In this document: positions 15,753-22,625 of the stretch, one piece after another
Layout of the letters: each line of letters begins with the position of its first letter
Numbering within the stretch: the first letter of the stretch is position 1
Assembly: GCA_036374995.1 (NCBI GenBank)
Contig: DASUSS010000085.1
Coordinates: 1-64,000, forward strand
Direction of reading: 5' to 3'
DNA: 64,000 nt
Origin: SH-MAG3 sp036374995
GTDB taxonomy: Bacteria; Gemmatimonadota; Gemmatimonadetes; Longimicrobiales; RSA9
Notes under the pieces: model-generated
Seen by the model: only the letters and a program-made list of their open reading frames with translations
Databases searched by the model: none
What the model was told of the DNA's origin: nothing
Made by a program: the position numbers and the translations under genes

Positions 15753-16861
15753 CGGACGTGCTGGCGGTCACCGCCCAGCCGGACGTGGAGCTGGCGCCGG
15801 CGAAGGGGGACAGCGACGTGCGCGGCCTCACGCCGGACGATATGCCGGCGCCGGAGGACTCGCTGCTCGAGGTGCGCGGGCTGAAGAAGTACTTCCCGAT
15901 CCGCGGCGGGTTCTTCGGCCGGGACCGGGGTGCGGTGCGGGCCGTCGATGGCGTGACGTTCTGGCTCGGACGGAGTGAGACGCTCGGCCTGGTCGGCGAG
16001 TCCGGCTCCGGCAAGACGACGACGGGGCGCACGCTGCTGCGCCTCATCGAGCCGACGGCAGGCACCGCACTGTTCGAGGGGCACGAGATCTTCGGCATGC
16101 AGCGCGACGAGCTGCAGGCTCTGCGACGGCGGGCCCAGATCGTGTTCCAGGACCCGTTCGCGTCGCTCAATCCGCGGATGACGGTGGGCGATACGATCCG
16201 GGAGGTGCTGCACGTGCACCGGCTCGCACAGGGCGACGCCGCGGAGGCGAGAGTCCGCGAGCTGCTCGAGATCGTCGGGCTCTCGCCCGCGCACGCCGAC
16301 CGCTACCCCCACGAGTTCAGCGGCGGCCAGCGCCAGCGGATCGGGATCGCGCGCGCTCTCTCGGTCGAGCCGGACTTCATCGTATGCGACGAGCCGGTCT
16401 CGGCGCTGGACGTCTCCGTCCAGGCCCAGGTGCTCAACCTGCTCGAGTCGCTCCAGCACCGCCTCCGCCTCGCCTACCTCTTCATCGCCCACGACCTCAG
16501 CGTGGTCGAGCATGTGAGCGACCGGATCGCCGTGATGTATCTGGGCCGGATCGTCGAGATGGGCGCGGCGCAGGCCGTGATCACCGAGCCGAAGCACCCC
16601 TACACGCGCGCGCTCCTGTCCGCCGTGCCGGTGCCGGAGCCGGGCGCGAAGCGCGAGCGCATCGTGCTGCGCGGCGACGTGCCCAGTCCCTCGAATCCGC
16701 CGCCGGGCTGCCCGTTCCACCCGCGCTGCCAGCACCCGCTCAAGGACGCCGACTGCGCACGCGTGGTGCCGCCCCTCGCCGAGAAGGCGCCGATGCACTT
16801 CGCGGCGTGCATCAAGGAGCCCGCATACGTCCGCGAGGCCGCGCGATCCAGCACCGGATGA
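15749..16861 (+). CDS. Peptide ABC transporter ATP-binding protein (DppF/OppF type)
   Basis: A 370-residue second ATPase of the importer. It has an N-terminal leader of about 40 residues, then LEVRGLKKYFPI, Walker A GESGSGKTT, Q-loop IVFQDPFASLNPRMTV, signature FSGGQRQRI, Walker B FIVCDEPVSALD, switch LFIAHDLSVV, and the C-terminal oligopeptide domain (HPYTRALLSAVPVPEP; CPFHPRC). It should form a heterodimer with the preceding ATPase. The ATG overlaps the previous TGA and is preceded by GGGGAG. It is the last gene of the operon; an independent promoter begins right after it. Confidence 0.95.
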   Translation: MTDVLAVTAQPDVELAPAKGDSDVRGLTPDDMPAPEDSLLEVRGLKKYFPIRGGFFGRDRGAVRAVDGVTFWLGRSETLGLVGESGSGKTTTGRTLLRLIEPTAGTALFEGHEIFGMQRDELQALRRRAQIVFQDPFASLNPRMTVGDTIREVLHVHRLAQGDAAEARVRELLEIVGLSPAHADRYPHEFSGGQRQRIGIARALSVEPDFIVCDEPVSALDVSVQAQVLNLLESLQHRLRLAYLFIAHDLSVVEHVSDRIAVMYLGRIVEMGAAQAVITEPKHPYTRALLSAVPVPEPGAKRERIVLRGDVPSPSNPPPGCPFHPRCQHPLKDADCARVVPPLAEKAPMHFAACIKEPAYVREAARSSTG

Positions 16862-16878
16862 GCAGAGGCCGCGCGATC

Positions 16879-16908
16879 TTGACACCCCGCGTGGGGCCCG
16901 CCTAACTT
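16879..16908 (+). promoter_or_regulatory. Vegetative promoter of the ExbB/TolQ-like gene
   Basis: TTGACA (16879-16884) and TAACTT (16903-16908) with an 18-base spacer, 17 bases after the end of the peptide-transporter operon. The predicted leader is about 70 bases and includes GGAGG before the TTG start. Confidence 0.75.
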
Positions 16909-16983
16909 CGGCGGGTTCTTTTCCCTGGACTACAACGCTCGTCACGCCCCGCCGGGCGCCGCTCCATCGCAACGGAGGTTACT

Positions 16984-17679
16984 TTGGGAAGTCTGACCGT
17001 CCTCACGCACGCTCTCCTGCAGCTCCCCGGTGTCGAGGCTCCGGACCTCACGTTCTCCGAGCAGGTGGCGCAGCTCTGGCGCGACGGCGGGTTCATGATG
17101 TGGCCGCTCGCACTCTGTGCAGTGCTCGGACTGGTGATCATCGTCTGGAAGCTGATCGACCTGAGCGGCAAGTCGGTCCGCACGCGCAAGTTCCTGCGCG
17201 AGGTCGACGAGCTGATCGCGCAGCGCAAGATCAACGAGGCGCTGGCGCTGTCGCGGGACTCGAACACGCCGGCAGGTCGGATCCTGGCGGCCGGGCTGGA
17301 GCGTCATGACGAGGGCTCCGAGCGCGTCATGAAGGCGATCGAGAATGTCGGCCTGATCGAGATGGCCGGTCTCGAGAGCGGTCTCGTCTGGCTTGCCACG
17401 GTCTCGAACGTCGCTCCGCTCCTCGGCTTCCTCGGCACGGTGGTCGGCATGATCGCGGCGTTCCAGGCGATCGAGAGCGCGGGCGAAGTCGAGGCGACCG
17501 TCGTCGCGAGCGGCATCAAGATCGCGCTGATCACGACCGCGGCCGGTCTGGCGATCGCGATCCCGATCAACATCGCGCACAACTACTTCATCACCCGTGT
17601 CGACCGCCTCGTCCTCGACATGGAGGAGTCGGCGCAGAAGATGGTGGACGCACTGCACGACCGGGGTCGCGTCGCGTAA
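16984..17679 (+). CDS. MotA/TolQ/ExbB family proton channel protein
   Basis: A 231-residue inner-membrane protein with three membrane helices: about residues 37-56 (MMWPLALCAVLGLVIIVWKL), 135-160 (APLLGFLGTVVGMIAAFQAI) and 172-195 (IALITTAAGLAIAIPINIAH). The second and third carry the family signature GLLGTVxGM and the Thr-rich proton path. With ExbD/TolR and TonB/TolA such proteins turn proton flow into mechanical work on the outer membrane. No ExbD/TolR gene follows, which is unusual. The start is a TTG at 16984 after CGGAGGTTAC. A terminator follows the gene. Confidence 0.9.
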   Translation: MGSLTVLTHALLQLPGVEAPDLTFSEQVAQLWRDGGFMMWPLALCAVLGLVIIVWKLIDLSGKSVRTRKFLREVDELIAQRKINEALALSRDSNTPAGRILAAGLERHDEGSERVMKAIENVGLIEMAGLESGLVWLATVSNVAPLLGFLGTVVGMIAAFQAIESAGEVEATVVASGIKIALITTAAGLAIAIPINIAHNYFITRVDRLVLDMEESAQKMVDALHDRGRVA

Positions 17680-17720
17680 CCGGGTGAGCGGATGGAACCC
17701 ATCTCGACACAGTCGGGAAT

Positions 17721-17754
17721 CGAGGGCCACCTGACCGGTGGCCCTCGTGTTTTT
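17721..17754 (+). terminator. Intrinsic terminator after the ExbB/TolQ-like gene
   Basis: A perfect 10-bp stem (17721-17730 with 17738-17747, 7-base loop) is followed by TGTTTTTG. It lies 41 bases past the stop. The open frame of the next gene runs back through it, but its true start probably lies just after it. Confidence 0.85.
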
Positions 17755-19146
17755 GTGCGGTCATGGCCGGCCGTGTGGTCATCCATCACGGCGGCCGTGC
17801 TCGCGACATCCCTGCTCTCCGCCTGCGGCGGCGCGGGGCCGGGGACCGAGAGCCCGGAGCCGCGCAGGCAGCCCTTCTCGCGGCCGCTCCAGATCTATCG
17901 CGACCTCGGCTTCATGACGGGGCCGGGCCAGTTCCCGGCGGTCGCGAGCTTCGCCACCGTGGCGGGCCCGGCCGACTCCGCGTACGTCCTGCTCGGCATG
18001 TCGCTGCCCAGCAGCGCACTGCGGTTCCAGCGCGATGGCGACGGGTTCTTTGCCGAATACCGCATCGACGTGACGTTCATGGATGCCGACTCGACCACCG
18101 TGAAGCGGTTCGAGGGGCGCGAGGTCGTGCGCGTGTCGAGCTTCGCCGAGACGGGTCGCACCGACGAGAGCATCATCTACCAGCAGGGAATGACGCTGCC
18201 GCCCGGACATTACATCGTGCGCCTCCAGGCCGCCGACGTGAACAGCGCGCGCGGATTCCGGATGCTCGACACGCTCACCGTACCGGATTACCGCCGGGAC
18301 GCGGGCCTGGCATCGCCCGTACTCGTCTACGATGCCGGCGGCCGGGCACGGCGCGAAACGCTGCCCGCGCTCATCTCGAATCCGCGCCACACCGTACCCT
18401 TCGGCGCCGAGGCGCCGCTCGTCTACGTCGAGTCGTACGACACGACGAGCCCGTACGTCGACGTTCGCGTTCTCAACGAGGGCGGCGCAGAGCTGTGGAG
18501 CGGCCGCACGACGTTGAGCAGCGCCGCGCCCGATCTGCGCTATGCGCTCATCGAGATTCCGGCGAATGCGCTGCCGCTCGGCAGGTTCTGGGTCGAGGTG
18601 CGCGATCCGCACAGCAACCCCGTACGCACACCGCTCGTCATGACCATCTCCGATGAGTGGATGATCGCGAATGTCAGCGAGCTCATGGACTTCCTCCGCT
18701 ATATCGCGCATCCCGAAGAGCTCGACTCGCTGGGGATCGGCACGCCCGTCGAGCAGCGTGCCGCGTGGGAGCGGTTCTGGGCCCGGCGTGACCCGCTGCC
18801 CGTCACCGACATCAACGAGTACCGCGACCAGTTCTTCCAGCGCGTGCGCTACGCGACGGAGGCGTTCCGCGAGGGCGGCGGCCGGCCCGGCTGGCAGACG
18901 CATCGCGGCGAGGTGTTCATCGTGCTCGGACCGCCGGAGCAGGTCATCGAGCGCTACATCGGCGAGAGGAACATCACGCTCCAGCCCAATGCCGAGGAAT
19001 GGGTGTACACGTCCGTGCCCGGTGGCGAGCTCGACCTGCTCTTCTACGATCGTTCCGGTTTCGGACGCTTCGAGCTGACCCCTTCCTCCGCCATGGACTT
19101 TCGCAACGTCGCCGATCGGCTCAAGCCGAAGCGCCAGGGCAACTGA
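17755..19146 (+). CDS. GWxTD-domain lipoprotein
   Basis: A 463-residue protein if it starts at GTG 17755. It has an N-terminal lipoprotein signal (SSITAAVLATSLLSAC, lipobox LSAC) and a mostly beta N-terminal region, then a C-terminal GWxTD domain: PGWQTHRGEVFIVLGPPEQV, NAEEWVYTSVPGG, LLFYDRSGFGRFEL. GWxTD proteins are common in Gemmatimonadota and Acidobacteriota and are of unknown function. The frame stays open back to ATG 17692, but that start would place the upstream terminator inside the gene, so 17755 (or GTG 17773) is preferred. There is no clear Shine-Dalgarno. It is followed by a transglycosylase gene, suggesting an envelope role. Confidence 0.85.
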   Translation: MRSWPAVWSSITAAVLATSLLSACGGAGPGTESPEPRRQPFSRPLQIYRDLGFMTGPGQFPAVASFATVAGPADSAYVLLGMSLPSSALRFQRDGDGFFAEYRIDVTFMDADSTTVKRFEGREVVRVSSFAETGRTDESIIYQQGMTLPPGHYIVRLQAADVNSARGFRMLDTLTVPDYRRDAGLASPVLVYDAGGRARRETLPALISNPRHTVPFGAEAPLVYVESYDTTSPYVDVRVLNEGGAELWSGRTTLSSAAPDLRYALIEIPANALPLGRFWVEVRDPHSNPVRTPLVMTISDEWMIANVSELMDFLRYIAHPEELDSLGIGTPVEQRAAWERFWARRDPLPVTDINEYRDQFFQRVRYATEAFREGGGRPGWQTHRGEVFIVLGPPEQVIERYIGERNITLQPNAEEWVYTSVPGGELDLLFYDRSGFGRFELTPSSAMDFRNVADRLKPKRQGN

Positions 19147-19270
19147 CCGGAGCTCCCGGTGTAGGACAGACGGATCGTCCCGGGGCCCCGGCCGGCCCCG
19201 TGCTTGCAATTCAGCCGGGACGCGCTCGCCCGAACGACAGGGAGGAGCCGCCCCAGCAGCAGGGTAAGAA

Positions 19271-21652
19271 ATGTTCTCACGCCACGCCCTGATCTACCTC
19301 CTCTTCTTCGTGCTCGCGGCCACGATCGCGGTATTCGGCCCGCGGGAAACGCAGTCGGCCGCGCCGCAGGCCGAGGAGGAGGTGCCGCCGGAAGCGCTCG
19401 CCGCGCTGCGCGAGGGCCGGTTCCTGCGCGCGAGCCTGATTCTGCGGGAGTACCTCGCCGCGGGCACCGACAGCACGCCATCGGCGATCCTGCTCGCGGC
19501 ACGGGCGGAAGCCGGCTGGGGCGACTGGGAGCGGGTGAACCAGCTGCTGGAGGGTCAGAGCTGGCTGGACGCCGTGGCCGCGGGCTTCGGCTGGAATCTG
19601 CTGGGCCGGAGCCAGATCCAGCTGGGTCGGTGGCGTGAAGGCAGCGAGTCGCTGGCCCGTTACCTGGAGATGTCGGCGGGCGAGGGTGCGGAGAGCGAGC
19701 AGGGGATTGCGCAGCTGCGGCGGGCGGCTGCGCTGGCGGAGCAGAAGGAGTACGCGGAAGCGCTCGCGGCGTACGACGAGGCGCTGAAGCTGCTGCCGCA
19801 GGTCGAGGACTGGATCCAGGTGTTCGCGGCGTCGGCGGCAGCGAGTGCGGGTGACACCGCGGCCGTGCGGGAGCGTCTCGCGCCGGTGGACTCCGTGCTC
19901 GTGCGCGAGTGGTCGTGGCGCACGCCCGCGCGGGCTCGACAGAACGCGAACGATCTGCCCGGCGCGACCGCGGCGGCGGAGCGCGCGGCCGCGCGGGTCG
20001 GATCCGACTGGCGCAAGGCGGAAGCGTGGACGATGGTCGGCACGCTCCGCGACGAGCGCGGTGATGCCGCGGGCGCCCGCCGTGCGTGGATTCGCGCGAT
20101 GAGCGTCGCGGAGGGATCCAGCGCAGCCGTCGAGGCGGCCCGCTTCCTCTCCGAGCTGGGCAGCCTGTCGCCGGAAGACCAGCTGCTGGTCGGCCGCGTC
20201 TATCTGCGTCATGGCAACATCCCGCGCGGCGTCGCCGGACTGAGCGCGTATCTCGATGCCGGCCGCGGCACCGCTGCGGAGCGGGAGCGGATCCGCTACG
20301 ACATCGCCAATGCCTACTTCCGGCATGGCCGCTATCCCGACGCCGAACGCGCGCTGCTCGGCGTCGCAGCCTCCGCGACCAGCCGCCGCATCGCCAGCGA
20401 TGCGATGTATACCGCCGCGCGCGCGCAGTACCGCGATGGACGGCAGAGCGTCGCGCGCGGGACACTCTCTCGCATCACCAGCGAATACGCCGATCAGCCG
20501 GCCGCCGTGCGCGCCGCATATCTCATGGCCGACCTCGATCACGACGACGCGAACCTGGCGCGCGCCACAGAACTCTATCGTCAGGCGATTCGCCTCGGAC
20601 CCACCAGCGAGCAAGCCGGCATCGCGCGCATGCGCCTCGGCGGCATCGCCTTCACGGACGGTCGCTACGCCGACGCGCTGCGCGAGTTCGACGGATATCG
20701 CAGTACCCATCGCAGCGGCCGGTCCTATCAGCAGGCCACCTACTGGAGCGCCCAGGCACTGACCCGTCTCGGCCGCGCCGATGAGGCCCGCACCCGGCTC
20801 ATCGAGACGCGTCGCATCGATCCGTTCTCGTACTACGGCGGCCTCGCCGGCGAGGAACTGGGAGACGACGGCTGGGCTGCACGCCTCGAGCCCGCTCCGC
20901 CGTCCAACGACCGGTTCCGCGAACAGGTCGAACGCGCGCTCGCCCGCGTCGATCTGCTGCGCGAGATCGGCTGGGAGGAGGCCGCCTCGTTCGAGATGGA
21001 CCGCGTCCGCCGCCACTTCGCTTCCTTCGACGGCGCACTCTACGATCTCGCCGAGGCCCTCAACTCCCGCGGCTTCACCACCCAGGGCATTGCACTCGGC
21101 TGGGACATCTATCGCCGTGAAGGCGCCTGGAACCTGCGACTGCTCCGCATCGTCTATCCGTTCCCGTTCCAGAACATCATCATCGCCGAAGCGCGCGAGC
21201 GCGATGTCGATCCGTTCCTCGCCGCCGCCCTGATCCGACAGGAGTCCATGTTCAATCCACGCGCGCGCAGCCCCGTCGGCGCGCTCGGATTGATGCAGGT
21301 CATGCCCGCGACCGGCCGCACGCTCGCGCGCCGCCTCGGCATCAATCGGTTCCGCGAAGAGCTGCTCACGCAGGCCGAGCTCAACGTCCACTTCGGCATG
21401 GCCTACCTCGCCGATCAGCTCCGCGACTACGACAACCGTCTCGACGCCGTGCTCGCCGCCTACAACGCCGGACCGACCCGCGTCTCGCGCTGGCAGCAGT
21501 TCCCGGAGTACGAGGACCGACTCCTCTTCGCCGAGCGCATCCCCTTCGATGAGACCCGCGACTACGTGCGCATCGTGCAGAACAACCGGCGCATCTACGC
21601 AGCGCTCTACGGAGATCTGCTCGTCTCCGAACTCCAGGCGCCTTCGCAGTAA
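19271..21652 (+). CDS. Slt-type soluble lytic transglycosylase with TPR region
   Basis: A 793-residue protein. It has an N-terminal signal or anchor (residues 6-23), then about 550 residues of helical tetratricopeptide-like repeats (for example RGVAGLSAYLDAGRG, YPDAERALLGVA, YADALREFDGY), then a C-terminal SLT domain with catalytic Glu in AALIRQESMFNPRARSPVGA, GLMQVMPATG, VHFGMAYLADQL and LAAYNAGPTRVSRW. This is the arrangement of Slt70-like enzymes: a helical superhelix plus catalytic domain cutting peptidoglycan to 1,6-anhydromuropeptides. It is the second SLT protein in the window. The start ATG is weakly supported (AGGG upstream). Confidence 0.93.
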   Translation: MFSRHALIYLLFFVLAATIAVFGPRETQSAAPQAEEEVPPEALAALREGRFLRASLILREYLAAGTDSTPSAILLAARAEAGWGDWERVNQLLEGQSWLDAVAAGFGWNLLGRSQIQLGRWREGSESLARYLEMSAGEGAESEQGIAQLRRAAALAEQKEYAEALAAYDEALKLLPQVEDWIQVFAASAAASAGDTAAVRERLAPVDSVLVREWSWRTPARARQNANDLPGATAAAERAAARVGSDWRKAEAWTMVGTLRDERGDAAGARRAWIRAMSVAEGSSAAVEAARFLSELGSLSPEDQLLVGRVYLRHGNIPRGVAGLSAYLDAGRGTAAERERIRYDIANAYFRHGRYPDAERALLGVAASATSRRIASDAMYTAARAQYRDGRQSVARGTLSRITSEYADQPAAVRAAYLMADLDHDDANLARATELYRQAIRLGPTSEQAGIARMRLGGIAFTDGRYADALREFDGYRSTHRSGRSYQQATYWSAQALTRLGRADEARTRLIETRRIDPFSYYGGLAGEELGDDGWAARLEPAPPSNDRFREQVERALARVDLLREIGWEEAASFEMDRVRRHFASFDGALYDLAEALNSRGFTTQGIALGWDIYRREGAWNLRLLRIVYPFPFQNIIIAEARERDVDPFLAAALIRQESMFNPRARSPVGALGLMQVMPATGRTLARRLGINRFREELLTQAELNVHFGMAYLADQLRDYDNRLDAVLAAYNAGPTRVSRWQQFPEYEDRLLFAERIPFDETRDYVRIVQNNRRIYAALYGDLLVSELQAPSQ

Positions 21653-21939
21653 TCAGAATCTGTTTCCCGCAGACGGCGCCGAGGAACGTGAGGCAGGGAA
21701 TCCTCCGCCAGGCGGCGATTCCGCTCGGACCACGTCTTCGTCTCGAGGATTTCCGTGACGCGGCTTCGGTCAGCGGCCGAAGCGGTTGAACGCTCCCGAC
21801 CGCGCCGTCCTCTGCGCGCTCGGCCGAACGTCGTCACTGTTGACTACGGGGGTCGTTGAGCCCGCGCAAGAACATTTGTTTAGGGTGGCGGTTGGCGCAT
21901 GGTTGTGTGGTTTTTGTGCAACGCAGCGCAAGATTTTTC
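21653..21939. other. Intergenic region upstream of the cold-shock gene
   Basis: Part of a 367-base gap. An imperfect hairpin around 21700-21725 (GGAATCCTCCGCC ... GGCGGCGATTCC) may be a weak terminator for the transglycosylase gene. Base composition becomes more AT-rich toward 21870-21940. I see no credible ORF or RNA gene. The cold-shock promoter lies at the right end. Confidence 0.5.
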
Positions 21940-21969
21940 TTGACACCCGATCGCGGCCGCGCCTAGTTT
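21940..21969 (+). promoter_or_regulatory. Vegetative promoter of the cold-shock gene
   Basis: TTGACA (21940-21945) and TAGTTT (21964-21969) with an 18-base spacer. The region just upstream is AT-rich (runs of T) and could act as an UP element. The predicted 5' leader is about 45 bases, much shorter than the long thermosensing leader of E. coli cspA. Confidence 0.8.
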
Positions 21970-22019
21970 GCCTATCCGTAGCGATGCAGCTGTCGGACTC
22001 TCATGAGGAGGCTGGTGCA

Positions 22020-22229
22020 ATGGCCAGGGGGAAGGTGAAGTGGTTCAATGATGCCAAGGGGTATGGCTTCATTGAGCAGCCGGACGGCGAGGACGTATTC
22101 GTCCACTTCTCTGCGATCTCGATGGAAGGGTTCAAGACGCTCGCGGAAGGCGAGGAAGTCGAGTTCGAGATCAAGCAGACGGACAAGGGATTGCAGGCCG
22201 CGAACGTGAACCGTCCCACCAGCTCCTGA
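22020..22229 (+). CDS. Cold-shock domain protein (CspA family)
   Basis: A 69-residue single cold-shock domain that binds single-stranded RNA/DNA and melts RNA structure. RNP1 is KGYGFIE and RNP2 is VFVHFSAI, both intact. It begins MARGKVKWFNDAKGYGF, the standard start. The ATG at 22020 follows GAGGAGGCTGGTGCA. It has its own strong promoter and a classic terminator, so it is monocistronic and probably highly expressed. Confidence 0.97.
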   Translation: MARGKVKWFNDAKGYGFIEQPDGEDVFVHFSAISMEGFKTLAEGEEVEFEIKQTDKGLQAANVNRPTSS

Positions 22230-22255
22230 ATCGCACCGGCATCCGTTGGCAATCG

Positions 22256-22284
22256 GGCCCCGCTCTGGCGAGCGGGGCCTTTTT
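22256..22284 (+). terminator. Intrinsic terminator of the cold-shock gene
   Basis: A 9-bp GC stem (22256-22264 with 22271-22279, loop CTGGCG) followed by five T residues, 27 bases after the stop. Confidence 0.92.
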
Positions 22285-22316
22285 GTTGGTCGTCGGCGTC
22301 ACGGCTCGACGGCATC

Positions 22317-22534
22317 GAACGGAATTTCTCGCAGAGGGCAGTGAGGAATCCGAGTTCGGGAGGTGCTTTCGGCGACACGCGAGTACTGCCGTACTCTGAA
22401 AGTTGCGCCGGCCCGGGCGGCCGTGTTCGGGTCGCGATCCGGACGCGCGCCCAGCTGTCTGAAACTGGTTTCGTCCTGCGACGACGCCTCACCAACCTCG
22501 GATTTCTCAGCGCTCTCTGCGAGAGATTCCGTTC
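22317..22534 (+). repeat. Non-coding element with long imperfect terminal inverted repeats
   Basis: Arms 22317-22354 and 22497-22534 match in inverted orientation at about 33 of 38 positions (outer part GAACGGAAT, then CTCGCAGAG). The 142-base interior has no supported gene, although a reading frame stays open through the element into polA. It ends about 90 bases before the polA start. Its CTCGCAGAG core and general build resemble the element inside the peptide-transporter operon (14333-14507), suggesting two members of one dispersed family. Confidence 0.7.
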
Positions 22535-22625
22535 CCCCGATCCCTGCCTTGAGGTCGCTGGCGGCGTGCGCACGAACGCGAATGGCGATATCGTGAGGCC
22601 GGACTCGGAGGAGAGAGAAGGACTG

